Counted from the stretch's first letter, positions 50,410-62,930 are shown. The stretch: DNA of 64,000 nt from Salvelinus alpinus (GCF_045679555.1 NC_092089.1:3199652-3263651); one strand, 5' to 3'. The notes: generated from the letters alone by a model not told the origin. A program made the numbers and translations.

Positions 50410-50786
50410 CGCCCTGACCATAGTTTGCTTTGTATGTTTCTATGTTTTGTTTGGTCAGGGTGTGGGTGTGAGTGGGCATTCTATGTTGTATGTCTAGTTT
50501 GTCTATTTCTATGTGTTTGGCCTGATATGGTTCTCAATCAGAGGCAGGTGTCAGTCGTTGTCTCTGATTGGGAGCCATATTTAGGTAGCCTGTTTTGTAT
50601 TGTGGGTTGTGGGTGATTGTTCCTGTTCCTGTGTTCCTGTGTTTGTGTTCACCATCCGGGACTCTTTCGTGTTCGTTCGTTTGTCGGTTTATTGTTTTGT
50701 TCGTTTTTTAAGTATTCTTATTAAAATGAATACTCACCACGCTGCATCTTGGTCCTCCTCTCTTTCGCCCGACGAAGAACGTTACA
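50410..50786 (+). repeat. 5' LTR
   Basis: Matches the 3' LTR from CGCCCTGACCATAG to GAACGTTACA. It contains an ATG at 50728 followed by a frame that continues into the interior. Confidence 0.85.
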
Positions 50787-51043
50787 GAATCACCCACCAC
50801 AACCGGACCAAGCAGCGTGGTACTCAGGAGCAGCGGGTTCTGGACTCTTGGACTTGGGAGGAGATCTTGGATGGCAAGGGACCCTGGGTACAGCCGGGAG
50901 AATATCGCCGCCCCAAGGCAGAGCTGGAGGCAGCGAAAGCTGAGAGGCAGTGGTATGAGGAGGCAGCACGAAAGCGCGGCTGGAAGCCCGAGAGGCAGCC
51001 CCAAAAATGTCTTGGGGGGGGGAAACACGGGGAGTGTGGCTAA
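50728..51043 (+). CDS. LTR-initiated frame A (MNTHHAASW…)
   Basis: Translation from 50728, within the 5' LTR, gives MNTHHAASWSSSLSPDEERY, then TWEEILDGKGPWVQPGEYRR and a Lys/Arg/Trp-rich stretch (AERQWYEEAARKRGWKPE). The frame ends TGA/TAA-limited at 51043, just after a 9-G run, where the long proline-rich frame (one base back) takes over. No domain recognised. Composition (basic, Trp-containing) could suit an RNA-binding or gag-like role, but that is inference. Confidence 0.5.
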
Positions 51044-53351
51044 GTCAGGTAGGAGACCTGAGCCAACTCCCCGTGCTTACCGTGGAGAGAGAGGCTCCGG
51101 GCAGGCACCGTGTTATGTGGAGATGCGCATGGTGTCTCCAGTACGTGTGCATAGCCCGGTGCGGTACATAGCAGCGCCTCGTATCGGCCGGACTAGAGTG
51201 GGCATCGAGCCAGGTGCCATGAAGCCGGCTCTACGCATCTGGTCTCCAGTGCGTCTCCTCGGGCCGGGGTACATGGCACCAGCCCTACGCATGGTGTCCC
51301 CGGTTCGCCAGCACAGCCCAGTGTGGCCTATTCCACCTCGCCGCACTGGCATGGCTACGGGGAGCATTCAGCCAGGTAGGGTTGGGCAGGCTCGGTGCTC
51401 AAGACCTGTAGTGCGCCTCCACGGTCCGGTCTATCCGGTGCCTTCTCCACGCACCAGCTCTCCTGTGGCAGCCCCACGCACCAGCCCTCCTGTGGCAGCC
51501 CCACGCACCAGCTCTCCTGTGGCAGCCCCACGCACCAGCCCTCCGGTGGCGGCACCACATACCAGGCCTACAGTGCGCCTCCAGGGTCCAGTATGCCCTG
51601 TTCCTCCTCCCCGCACTCGCCCTGAGGTGCGTGTTCCCAGCCCGGTACCACCAGTTCCGGCACCACGCACCAGGCCTACAGTGCGCCTCCAGGGTCCAGT
51701 ATGCCCTGTTCCTCCTCTCCGCACTCGCCCTGAGGTGCGTGTCCCCAGCCCGGTACCACCAGTTCCGGCACCACGCACCAGGCCTACAGTGCGCCTCGGC
51801 AGGCCTGAGCCGACCTCCTGTCCAGCACCGCCTGAGACGCCCGTCTGTCCTGAGCCGCCTGAGCCGCCCGTCTGTCCTGAGCCGCCTGAGCCGCCCGTCT
51901 GTCCTGAGCCACCTGAGCCGCCCATCTGTCCTGAGCCGCCTGAGCCGTCCGTCTGTCCTGAGCCGCCCTTCAGTCCAGAGGCGCCTGAGCCGCCCTTCAG
52001 TCCAGAGGCGTCTGAACCGCCCTTCAGGCCAGAGGCGCCTGGGCCGCTCGCCAGTCCGGATCTGCCAGAGTCTTCTTCCAGTCCGGATCTGCCAGTGTCG
52101 CCCTCCAGTCCGGAGCTGCCCTCCAGTCCGGAGCTGCCCTCCAGTCCGGAGCTGCCCTTCAGTCCGGAGCTGCCCTTCAGTCCGGAGCTGCCCCTCAGTC
52201 CGGAGCTGCCCTTCAGTCCGGAGCTACCCCTCAGTCCAGAGCTGCCCCTCAGTCCGGAGTTGCCCCTCAGTCCTAGGCTGCCCCTCAGTTCTGAGCTGCC
52301 CCTTAGTCCGGAGCTGCCCCTCAGTCCGGAGCTGCCCCTCAGTCCGGAGCTGCCCCTCAGTCCGGAGCTGCCCCTCAGTCCGGAGATGCCCTTCAGTCCG
52401 GAGCTGCCCTTCAGTCCGGAGATGCCCTTCAGTCCGGAGCTGCCCCTCAGTCCGGAGTTGCCCCTCAGTCCTGAGCTGCCCCTCAGTTCTGAGCTGCCCC
52501 TTAGTCCGGAGCTGCCCCTCAGTCCGGAGCTGCCCCTCAGTCCGGAGCTGCCCCTCAGTCCGGAGCTGCCCCTCAGTCCGGAGCTGCCCCTCAGTCCGGA
52601 GATGCCCTTCAGTCCGGAGCTGCCCTTCAGTCCGGAGATGCCCTTCAGTCCGGAGCTGCCCCTCAGTCCAGAGCTGCCCCTCAGTCCTGAGCTGCCCCTC
52701 AGTTCTGAGCTGCCCCTTAGTCCGGAGCTGCCCCTCAGTCCGGAGCTGCCCCTCAGTCCGGAGCTGCCCCTCAGTCCGGAGCTGCCCCTCAGTCCGGAGA
52801 TGCCCTTCAGTCCTGAGCTGCCCCTCAGTTCTGAGCTGCCCCTCAGTCCGGAGTTGCCCCTCAGTCCTGAGCTGCCCCTCAGTTCTGAGCTGCCCCTTAG
52901 TCTGGAGCTGCCCCTCAGTCCGGAGCTGCCCCTCAGTCCGGAGCTGCCCCTCAGTCCGGAGCTGCCCCTCAGTCCGGAGCTGCCCCTCAGTCCGGAGCTG
53001 CCCCTCAGTCCGGAGCTGCCCTTCAGTCCGGAGCTGCCCCTCAGTCCGGAGCTGCCCCTCAGTCCTGAGCTGCCCCTCAGTTCTGAGCTGCCCCTTAGTC
53101 TGGAGCTGCCCCTCAGTCCGGAGCTGCCCCTCCGTCCGGAGCTGCCCCTCAGTCCGGAGCTGCCCCTCAGTCCAGAGGCGCTCCTCAGTCCAGTGGGGCC
53201 CTTTATTAGGGTCCCCAGTCCAAGGTCGGCGGCGAGGGTCACCGCTCTAAAGAGGCCACTGAAGAGGGCTAAGACTATGGTGGAGTGGGGTCCACGTCCC
53301 GCGCCGGAGCCACCACCGCGGACAGATGCCCACCCAGACCCTCCCCTATAG
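50817..53351 (+). CDS. Proline-rich repeat frame B (up to 844 codons)
   Basis: Open from 50817 to TAG at 53351, just before the purine tract. After the G-run at about 51013-51021 it encodes GRRPEPTPRAYRGERGSG, then blocks of SPVR/PRT repeats (51400-51800), PPEPPVCPE repeats (51830-51960) and about 60 units of SPELPL. No enzymatic motif. Because the 18-bp unit lacks stops, the +1 frame (539 codons) and the antisense (603 codons) are open too, so openness alone proves little. Start choice uncertain; frame A is the likelier N-terminus. Confidence 0.5.
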   Translation: MVLRSSGFWTLGLGRRSWMARDPGYSRENIAAPRQSWRQRKLRGSGMRRQHESAAGSPRGSPKNVLGGGNTGSVAKSGRRPEPTPRAYRGERGSGQAPCYVEMRMVSPVRVHSPVRYIAAPRIGRTRVGIEPGAMKPALRIWSPVRLLGPGYMAPALRMVSPVRQHSPVWPIPPRRTGMATGSIQPGRVGQARCSRPVVRLHGPVYPVPSPRTSSPVAAPRTSPPVAAPRTSSPVAAPRTSPPVAAPHTRPTVRLQGPVCPVPPPRTRPEVRVPSPVPPVPAPRTRPTVRLQGPVCPVPPLRTRPEVRVPSPVPPVPAPRTRPTVRLGRPEPTSCPAPPETPVCPEPPEPPVCPEPPEPPVCPEPPEPPICPEPPEPSVCPEPPFSPEAPEPPFSPEASEPPFRPEAPGPLASPDLPESSSSPDLPVSPSSPELPSSPELPSSPELPFSPELPFSPELPLSPELPFSPELPLSPELPLSPELPLSPRLPLSSELPLSPELPLSPELPLSPELPLSPELPLSPEMPFSPELPFSPEMPFSPELPLSPELPLSPELPLSSELPLSPELPLSPELPLSPELPLSPELPLSPELPLSPEMPFSPELPFSPEMPFSPELPLSPELPLSPELPLSSELPLSPELPLSPELPLSPELPLSPELPLSPEMPFSPELPLSSELPLSPELPLSPELPLSSELPLSLELPLSPELPLSPELPLSPELPLSPELPLSPELPLSPELPFSPELPLSPELPLSPELPLSSELPLSLELPLSPELPLRPELPLSPELPLSPEALLSPVGPFIRVPSPRSAARVTALKRPLKRAKTMVEWGPRPAPEPPPRTDAHPDPPL
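52096..53185 (+). repeat. 18-bp coding minisatellite, about 60 copies (SPELPL)
   Basis: The unit CTCAGTCCGGAGCTGCCC has variants (TTC for CTC, ATG for CTG, TCT for CCG) arranged in larger repeated blocks of roughly 200-250 bp, for example the run with GAGATGCCCTTC at 52383-52440 and again at 52600-52650. Confidence 0.93.
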
Positions 53352-53382
53352 GTTTAGGTTTTGCGGCCGGAGTCCGCACCTT

Positions 53383-53396
53383 GGGGGGGGGGGGGG
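53383..53396 (+). other. Polypurine tract of the LTR element
   Basis: Fourteen G residues, then TAC, directly precede the 3' LTR TGTCACGCC. This is the expected position of the plus-strand primer site. Confidence 0.7.
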
Positions 53397-53399
53397 TAC

Positions 53400-53766
53400 T
53401 GTCACGCCCTGACCATAGTTAGCTTTGTATGTTTCTATGTTTTATTTGGTCAAGGTGTGATGTGAGTGGGCATTCTATGTTGTATGTCTAGTTTGTCTAT
53501 TTCTATGTGTTTGGCCTGATATGGTTCTCAATCAGAGGCAGGTGTCAGTCGTTGTCTCTGATTGGGAGCCATATTTAGGTAGCCTGTTTTGTATTGTGGG
53601 TTGTGGGTGATTGTTCCTGTGTTTGTGTTCACCATCTGGGACTATTACACTTTCGTTCGTTTGTCGGTTTATTGTTTTGTTCGTTGTTTAAGTATTCTTA
53701 TTAAAATGAATACTCACCACGCTGCATCTTGGTCCTCCTCTCTTTCGCCCGATGAAGAACGTTACA
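53400..53766 (+). repeat. 3' LTR
   Basis: Begins TGTCACGCCCTGACCATAG and ends GAACGTTACA (367 bp), TG...CA. It includes a second copy of the ATG-led MNTHHAASWSSS segment, which here runs into a stop just past the LTR. Confidence 0.85.
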
Positions 53767-54543
53767 TGCAGTAATATAAGTAATCTAACCTAACAATTTC
53801 ACAACAACTACCTTATACACACAGTGTAAAGGAATGAATAAGTACAATAATATGTACATAAAAATATATGAATGAGTGATGGCCGAACGGCAGTAGATGA
53901 TATAGAGTACAGTACATACATATGAGATGAGTAATGTAGGGTATGTAAACATTATATAAAGTGACATTGTTTGAGTGGCTAGTGATACATTTATTACATC
54001 AAGATGGCAAGATGCAGTAGATGGTATAGAGTACAGTATATACATATGAGATGAGTAATGTAGGGTATGTAAACATTATATAAAGTGGCATTGTTTAAAG
54101 TGGCTAGTGATACATTTATTACATACATTTTTCCATTATTAAAGTGGCTAGAGTTGAGTCAGTATGTTGGCAGCAGCCACTCAATGTTAGTGATGGCTGT
54201 TTAACAGTCTGATGGCCTTGAGATAGAGGCTGTTTTTCAGTCTCTCGGTGCCCGCTTTGATGCACCTGTACTGACCTCACCTTCTGGATGATAGTGGGGT
54301 GAACAGGCAGTGGCTCGGGTGGTTGTTGTACTTGAGGATCTTTTTGGTCTTCCTGTGACATTGGGTGGTGTAGGTGTCCTGGAGGGCAGGTAGTTTGCCC
54401 CCGGTGATGCGTTGTGCAGACCTCACCACCCTCTGGAGAGCCTTACGGTTATGAGCAGAGCAGTTGCTGTACCAGGCTGTGATACAGCTCGACAGGATGC
54501 TCTCGATTGTGCATCTGTAAAAGTTTGTGAGTGTTTTTGGTGA

Positions 54544-55159
54544 TGTCGTGGAACATCGTCTCAGAAATATAACACTCGTAAGAACTTGTGAAATCAAATA
54601 GACTTTTTAATACAATTTGTATAGCAAGCCGGAATGGCCCGCGGAACACCCAATTTCCCAGAGCCCTAGCTCTTATATTTATACACACATAGTATTATGT
54701 CCATCCCTTATGCAAATGAAGTTTCTTTTCTTAAGTCATTCACCACCATTATCTTTTAGTTCAAGCTTCCTACTTGTTCACGCCCAATAACGCCCATATC
54801 TGCTTTCAATTAGTTTATAATGGTGGCCGGACCCTCTATCTTAGTGTGTCAGCAGATTCTGTGTTTCTTCCTTTCATTAATGTGTCAATGTACTCTTTGT
54901 TCTGCCTTTATTGGAATCAGCAGATTCTATCCTATAAGCCTCCTTTTTAGAAGGAGCTGACTATGGGTCCTTTTATCATTAGTGTGTCAGGTCAGCAGAC
55001 CATGTGTCTCTCCCTTTCATTAATGTGTCAATCTACTCTTTGTTCTGTTCTCCCCTATCCTTAGTGTGTCCAATTGTCTTAGGCGCCTATGTGTCTCCCT
55101 GTCTTCCTGTGGTCTATTTTTAATGTTCAGCTGTCCTATACATCTCATTTACTCCTACA
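54544..55159 (-). mobile_element. Solo LTR, 616 bp, inside the LINE
   Basis: On the minus strand it runs TGTAGGAGTAAATG to TTCCACGACA, with TATAAATATAAGAGC (TATA-like) and ATTAAA downstream, i.e. U3-R-U5 order. The flanks share GTGA (54540-54543, 55160-55163). It splits the LINE sequence GGTGACAAGCC. The family is not identified. Confidence 0.75.
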
Positions 55160-55163
55160 GTGA

Positions 55164-56792
55164 CAAGCCAAATTTCTTCAGCCTCCTGAGGTTGAAGAGG
55201 CGCTGCTGCGCCTTCTTCACCACGCTGTCTGTGTGGGTGGACCATTTCAGTTTGTCCGTGATGTGTACGCCGAGGAACTTAAAACTTTCCACCCTCTCCA
55301 ATACTGTCCCGTCAATGTGGATAGGGGGCTGCTCCCTCTGCTGTTTCCTGAAGTCCACGATCATCTCCTTTGTTTTGTTGACATTGAGTGTGAGGTTATT
55401 TTCCTGACACCACACTCCGAGGGCCCTCACCTCCTCCCTGTAGGCCGTCTCGTCGTTGTTGGTAATCAAGCTTACCACTGTTGTGTCGTCTGCAAACTTG
55501 ATGATTGAGTTGGAGGCGTGCATGGCCATGCAGTCGTGGGTGAACAGGGAGTACAGGAGAGGGCTGAGAACGCACCCTTGTGGGGCCCCAGTGTTGAGGC
55601 TCAGTGGGGTGGAGATGTTGTTACCTACCCTCACCACCTGGGGGTGGCCCGTCAGGAAGTCCAGGACCCAGTTGCACAGAGCGGGGTTGAGACCCAGGGT
55701 CTCGAGCTTAATGATGAGTTTGGAGGGTACTATGGTGTTAAATGCTGAGCTGTAATCGATGAACAGCATTCTTACATAGGTAATCCTCTTGTCCAGATGG
55801 GTTAGAGCAGTGTGCAGTGTGATTGCGATTGCGTCGTCTGTGGACCTATTGGTGCAGTAAGCAAATTGGAGTGGGTCTAGGGTGTCAGGTAGGGTGGAGG
55901 TGATATGGTCCTTGACTAGTCTCTCAAAGCACTTCATGATGACGGAAATGAGTGCCACGGGGCGGTAGTCATTTAGCTCAGTTACCTTAGCTTTCTTGGG
56001 AACAGGAACAATAGTGGCCCTCTTGAAGCATGTGGGAACAGCAGACTGGGATAAGGATTGATTGAATATGTCTGTAAACACACCAGCCAGCTGGTCTGCG
56101 CGTGCTCTGAGGATGCGGCCGGGGATGCCGTCGGGGCCTGCAGCCTTGCGAGGGTTAACACGTTTAAATGTTTTACTCACCTCGGCTGCAGTGAAGGAGA
56201 GCCCGCAGGTTTTGGTAGCGGGCCGTGTCAGTGGCACTGTATTGTTCTCAAAGCGAGCAAAGAAGTTGTTTAGTCGGTCTGGGAGCAAGACATTGTGGTC
56301 CGCGACAGGGCTGGTTTTTCTTTTGTAGTACGTGATTGACTGTAGACCCTGCCACATACCTCTTGTGTCTGAGCCGTTGAATTACGACTCCACTTTGTCT
56401 CTATACTGACGCTTAGCTTGTTTGATTGCCTTGCGGAGGGAATAGCTACACTGTTTGTATTCGGTCATGTTTCCGGTCAGCTTGCCCTGATTAAAAGCAG
56501 TGGTTCGCGCTTTCAGTTTTGCGCGAATGCGGCCATCAATCGACAGTTTCTGGTTGGGGAATGTATTAATAGACGCTGTGGGTACAACATCACCGATGCA
56601 CTTGCTAATAAACTCGCTCCCCGAATCAGCGTATTCATCAATGTTGTTGTTCGACGTTATGCGGAACATATCCCAGTCCACGTGATCGAAGCAATCTTGA
56701 AGCGTGGAATCCGATTGGTCGGACCAGCGTTGAACAGACCTGATCGCGGGTGCTTCCTGCTTTAGTTTCTGTCTATAGGCTGGGAGCATCAA
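55164..56792 (-). pseudogene. LINE reverse transcriptase region
   Basis: 56357-55155 is open for 400 codons: [72 protein letters not shown] and [11 protein letters not shown] with the catalytic Asp pair. It ends KKFGLSL at the solo LTR. The 5' continuation (56792-56382) is separated by a stop near 56379. Decayed but recent. Confidence 0.88.
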
Positions 56793-57099
56793 AATGGAGT
56801 CGTGGTCAGCTTTTCCGAAAGGAGGGCGGGGGAGGGCCTTATATGCGTCGCGGAAGTTAGAATAACAATGATCCAGGGTTTTGCCAGCCCGGGTTGCGCA
56901 ATCGATATGCTGATAGAATTTAGGGAGCCTTGTTTTCAGATTAGCCTTGTTAAAATCATCAGCTACAATAAATGCAGCCTCAGGATATGTGGTTTCCAGT
57001 CGAATTAAGTTCTTTCAGGGGCGTCGATGTGTCTGCTTGGGGGGGAATATACACGACTGTGATTATGATCGAAGAGAATTCTCTTGGTAGATAATGCGG

Positions 57100-57765
57100 T
57101 CAGCATTTGATTGTGAGGAATTCTAAGTCAGTTGAACAAAAGGACTTGAGTTCAGGTATGTTGTTATGATCACACCACGTCTCGATAATCATAAGGCATA
57201 CACCCCCGCCCTTCTTCTTACCAGAGAGATGCTTGTTTCTGTCGGCGTGATGTGTGAAGAAACCAGGTGGCTGTACCGACTCCGATAGCGTGTCTCGAGT
57301 GAGCCATGTTTCCGTGAAACAAAGAACATTACAGTCTCTGATGTCTCTCTGGAAGGCAACCCTTGCTCGGATTTCGTCTACCTTGTTGTCAAGAGACTGG
57401 ACATTGGCGAGTAGTATGCTCGGGAGCGGTGCGCGATGTGCCCGTCTACGGAGCCTGAACGGAAGACCGCTCCGTCTGCCCCTTTTACGGCGCCGTTGTT
57501 TTGGGTCGCCGGCTTGGATCCGATCCATTGTCCTGGGTGGTGGGCTAAACAGAGGATCCTCTTCGGGAAAGTCGTGTTCCTGGTCGTAATGTTGGTGAGT
57601 TGACGTTGCTCTTATATCCAATAGTTCCTCCCGACTGTATGTAATAAAACCTAAGATTTTCTGGGGTAACAATGTAAGAAATAACACATAAAAAAACAAA
57701 ATACTGCATAGTGTCCTAGGAACGCAAAGCGAGGCGGCCATCTCTGTCGGCGCCGGAGATAGATA

Positions 57766-57780
<15 letters not shown>
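57100..57780 (-). pseudogene. LINE endonuclease N-terminal region
   Basis: Frame contains LLANVQSLDNKVDEIRARV and VLCFTETWLT (catalytic Glu), then GGGVCLMI; the frame is lost before the rest of the endonuclease. The first codons extend past the Tc1 boundary, so the true start is not defined. Confidence 0.75.
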
Positions 57781-59371
<1,591 letters not shown>

Positions 59372-59373
59372 TA

Positions 59374-60178
59374 GATATCCCTCTAGTGGTGTGGGGGCTG
59401 TGCTTTGGCAAAGTGGGTGGGGTCATATCCTGCCTGGTTGGCCTGGTTGGCCCTGTCTGGGGGAATCGTCGGACGGGGCCACAGTGTCTCCCGACCCCCC
59501 CTGTCTCAGCCTCCAGTATTTATCCTGCAGTAGTTTATGTGTCGGGGGGCTAGGGTCAGTCTGTTATATCTGGAGTGTTTCTCCTGTCTTATTCGGTGTC
59601 CTGTGTGAATTTAAGTATGCTCTCTCTAATTTCTCTCTCTCCCGCCCTGGGACCATGCCTCAGGACTACCTGGCCCGAAGACTCCTTGCTGTCCCCAGTT
59701 TCAACTGTTCTGCCTGCGGCTATGGAACCCTGACCTGTTCACCGGACGTGCTACCTGTCCCAGACCTGCTGTTTTCAACTCTCTAGAGACAGCAGGAGCG
59801 GTAGAGATACTCTGAATGATCGGCTATGAAAAGCCAACTGACATTTACTCCTGAGGTGCTGACCTGTTGCACCCTCTACAACCACTGTGATTATCATTTG
59901 ACCTTGCTGGTCATCTATGAACGTTTGAACATCTTGGCCATGTACTGTTATAATCTCCACCCGGCACAGCCAGAAGAGGACTGGCCACCCCTCAGAGCCT
60001 GGTTCCTCTCTAGGTTTCTTCCTAGGTTCCTGCCTTTCTAGGGAGTTTTTCCTAACCACCGTGCTTCTACATCTGCATCGCTTGCTGTTTGGGGTTTTAG
60101 GCTGGAATCCTGTACAGCACTTTGTGAAATCGGCTGATGTAAAAAGGGCTTTATAAATACATTTGATTGATTGATTGT
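59374..60178 (+). mobile_element. RSg-1-like LINE 3' end
   Basis: Starts GATATCCCTCTAGTGGTGTG and ends TTTATAAATACATTTGATTG plus (ATTG)n. The long 3' UTR (CTCTAGAGACAGCAGGAGCG; CAGCACTTTGTGAAATCGGC) is a sequence I recall as abundant in salmonid genomes. Coding part absent. Confidence 0.75.
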
Positions 60179-61215
60179 TCACCCACGACTGCGTGGCCAA
60201 GCATGACTCCAATACCATCATTACGTTTGCCGACAACACAATGGTAGATCTGATTAATGACAACAAAGAGACAGCCCATAGGGAGGTCAGAGACCTGGCA
60301 GTGTGGTGCCAGGACAACAACCTCTCCCTCAACGTGATCAAGACCAAGGAGCTGATCGTGGACTAGAGGAAAAGGAGGGCCGAGCGCACCCCCATTCTCA
60401 TCGACGTGGCTGTATTGGAGAAGGTCGAGAGCTTCAAGTTTCTTGGTGTCCACATCAACAACAAACTATCATGGTCCAAACACACCAAGACAGTAGTGAA
60501 GGGTGCACGACAAAGTCTATTCCTGTCACGCCCTGGCCTTAGTTATCTTTGTTTTCTTTATTATTTTGGTTAGGTCAGGGTGTGACATGGGGGATTTATG
60601 TGTTTTGTCTTGTCTAGGGGTTTTGTATGTTTATGGGGTGTTTTGTAGTCTAGGTGTTTGTATATCTATGGTTGCCTAGATTGGTTCTCAATTAGAGGCA
60701 GCTGTTTATCATTGTCTCTGATTGGGAACCATATTTAGGCAGCCATATTCTTTAGGGATTTCGTGGGTTATTGTCTATATGTAAGTTTCCTGTGTATGCA
60801 CTTGTTTAATATATAGCTTCACGTTCGTTTGTTGTTTTGCATAGTTTGTTTAAGTGTTCTTCGTTTCGTTAAATAAATAGAAGAATGTATTCTTATCACG
60901 CTGCGCCTTGGTCCTCCTCTCTTCATCCAAACGACGAACGTGACAATTCCATCTCAGGAGACTGAAAAGATTTGGCAAGGGTCCTCAGATCCTCAAAAAG
61001 TTCAACAGCTACACCATCGAGAGCACCCCTGTATATAGCCCCGTTATTGTTATTTTATTGTTACTCTTTTTTTCTTTTTTTTTTACTTTTGTAATTTAGT
61101 AAATATTTTCTTAACTCTTATTTTTCTTAAAACTGCATTGTTGGGTAGGGGTTGTAAGTAAGCATTTCACAAATACCTTTTGTATTCGGGGCATGTGGCA
61201 AATAACATTTGATTA
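60179..61215 (+). mobile_element. L2/Rex1-like LINE 3' fragment with nested solo LTR
   Basis: FTHDCVAKHDSN and TELIVD-like frame pieces equal the RT C-terminal region of the LINE at 55.2-56.4 kb. After the solo LTR the sequence resumes with GGAGACTGAAAAGATTTGGC and a 3' UTR ending GTAAGTAAGCATTTCAC. 5'-truncated. Confidence 0.8.
60524..60945 (+). mobile_element. Solo LTR, 422 bp, with ATTCC target duplication
   Basis: TGTCACGCCCTGGCC at the left and CGACGAACGTGACA at the right form the LTR ends (TGTCACG...CGTGACA). ATTCC at 60519-60523 and 60946-60950 is an exact 5-bp duplication. It shares AGGCAGCTGTTTATCATTG-type blocks with the LTRs at 50.4/53.4 kb but is diverged. It ends with an ATG-led coding-like segment (60886). 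Confidence 0.9.
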
Positions 61216-61308
61216 ACATTTGTTAATATGATTATTGTGTGTGTTCTGTGTGTGTATGGGAGGATATGGCTGGCTTACTCACTTCAGTGTGTGACACTGC
61301 GTATGTCA

Positions 61309-61792
61309 GAGAGAGATAGTGAGGGAGGGAGGGGACTGGAGAGAGAGACGGAGACAGAGAGGGAGAGACGGAGGCAGAGTGAGGGAGGGAAGAGAGACAG
61401 AGAGAGATAGTGAGGGAGGGAGGGGACTGGAGGGAGAGACGGAGACAGAGAGGGAGAGACGGAGGCAGAGTGAGGGAGGGAAGAGAGAGAGAGAGATAGT
61501 GAGGGAGGGAGGGGACTGGAGGGAGAGACGGAGACAGAGAGGGAGAGACGGAGGCAGAGTGAGGGAGGGAAGAGAGACAGCGAGAGATAGTGAGGGAGGG
61601 AGGGGACTGGAGGGAGAGACGGAGACAGAGAGGGAGAGACGGAGGCAGAGTGAGGGAGGGAAGAGAGAGAGAGAGATAGTGAGGGAGGGAGGGGACTGGA
61701 GGGAGAGACGGAGACAGAGAGGGAGAGACGGAGGCAGAGGGAGGGAGGGAAGAGAGAGAGAGAGATAGTGAGGGAGGGAGGGGACTGGAGAG
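61309..61792. repeat. ~90-bp purine minisatellite, about 5 copies
   Basis: The unit contains GAGAGATAGTGAGGGAGGGA, GGGGACTGGAGGGAGAGACG and GAGGCAGAGTGAGGGAGGGA. Copies are nearly identical. Open frames on both strands are by-products. Confidence 0.92.
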
Positions 61793-62625
61793 AGAGAGAC
61801 TGCAACATAAAAAGAGCTATGAATAACGGTGAATAAGTGTGGCCGTACTCATAGCTCCCTGTTTGTGAATGAAGAGCAGTGAGATGGAAGTCAGAGGAGA
61901 AACAGAAATAAAGTCCTTTACTGAACCTCTGACCCTCCTGCCGTAACTACACTCCCCAAAACACTTCCTGTGACAGACCCGCGCTACACAACCAACACCA
62001 TCCAGCCATCCACCTCTTTTCTTCCCTCCCTTTCTCTCTCTCCCTCCGTCTGTCTCCCTCATTCGTTCCTCAATGGTCTCTCATTTAGAGAGCTATATAT
62101 AGTTCACAGTGAGCTAGAGGCAAAGGAGATGGACGTACAATTGCCGCTGTGTCCGTCTGTCAGTCCATCGATCAGTCTGTCGTACACTCACCCACACATC
62201 CATCCGCCCTTCCATTGGTTTGTCTGTATGTCTAGCTGATGGTGATAGAGTTTGCTGGCTGTGTGAACACATCCACATGTTCTATACATCCAGCACTACA
62301 TACATTAACCCTAGCGCAGTCAGTCAGTCCCTACACCACCACAATGTCTGAACCTGTTGAGTTGATAGTGCAGCAGTCAGATCTGAATATGTGACAGTCA
62401 AGCAGTGTCACTCACACAACAGAATACAGCAGGCAATGTCTGCAGTCGAAGGAGAGAGGATGACAGAGAGGGAGGGAGGGACTAAGGGACAGAGAGAAGG
62501 AGGGAGCGTAAGGGAGTGTGAGGGGAAGACAAGCACTCATGGGGGTCCCAGCTTCTAAATAATTCAGTACAGAGGAGGAGCACTGTCAGGTCAACTCATG
62601 CAGAGCAGAGAGGTAGAGAAAGAGC
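61793..62625. other. Intergenic, no gene seen
   Basis: Apparently unique with short C/T-rich runs near 62020. No supported exons. Confidence 0.35.
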
Positions 62626-62649
62626 AAGAGAGAGAGAGAGAGAGAGAGG

Positions 62650-62717
<68 letters not shown>

Positions 62718-62930
62718 GGTGGAGAGAGACAGGTTGGGGAGAGGGAGAGGAGAGAGAGGGATGAGGGGGAGAGAGAGATCGGGGAGAGATGAGAGGGGGA
62801 GAAGTCGGGAGAGAGTGGGAGTGGGGAGAGAGAGGTGGGGAAGAGATGAGAGGGGGAGAGGTGGGGGAAAGAGAGAAGCGGTAGAGAGTAGAGAAAGAGT
62901 GGGGGGAGAGGAAGAGAGAGATAGATGGGT
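62626..62930. repeat. (GA)n microsatellite and GGGGAGAGA tract
   Basis: About 85 bp of GA, then irregular GGGAGAGATGAGAGGGGGAG repeats. Confidence 0.92.

Larger units (their letters stand above)
50410..53766 (+). mobile_element. LTR-flanked, pol-less retroelement with a proline-rich frame
   Basis: Two similar LTRs (50410-50786 and 53400-53766) enclose 2.6 kb with a 14-G purine tract (53383-53396) immediately before the 3' LTR, as in LTR elements. The interior has no RT, RNase H, integrase or protease motif. The 5' LTR lacks its first five bases (TGTCA) at the LINE junction. LTR differences are modest, so the copy is not ancient. Confidence 0.8.
50326..57763 (-). mobile_element. L2/Rex1-like LINE, split by an LTR element and a solo LTR
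   Basis: The 3' terminus is AAATCAAATCAAATTTTATT at 50326. The sequence stops at 50409 (CTTCTAGTTC) and resumes at 53767 (TGCAGTAATATAAGTAATCT), with the LTR element in between. A 616-bp solo LTR interrupts it at 54544-55159. The 5' end (57763) abuts Tc1 copy E. Net LINE length is about 3.5 kb. Coding: endonuclease 57780-57100, RT 56792-55155, frame breaks between. Confidence 0.85.

Noticed and set aside
51431-53242. 603-codon antisense frame (GSSGLR repeats)
   Set aside because: A mirror image of the 18-bp SPELPL array; the antisense frame lacks a distinct start or conserved non-repeat domain.
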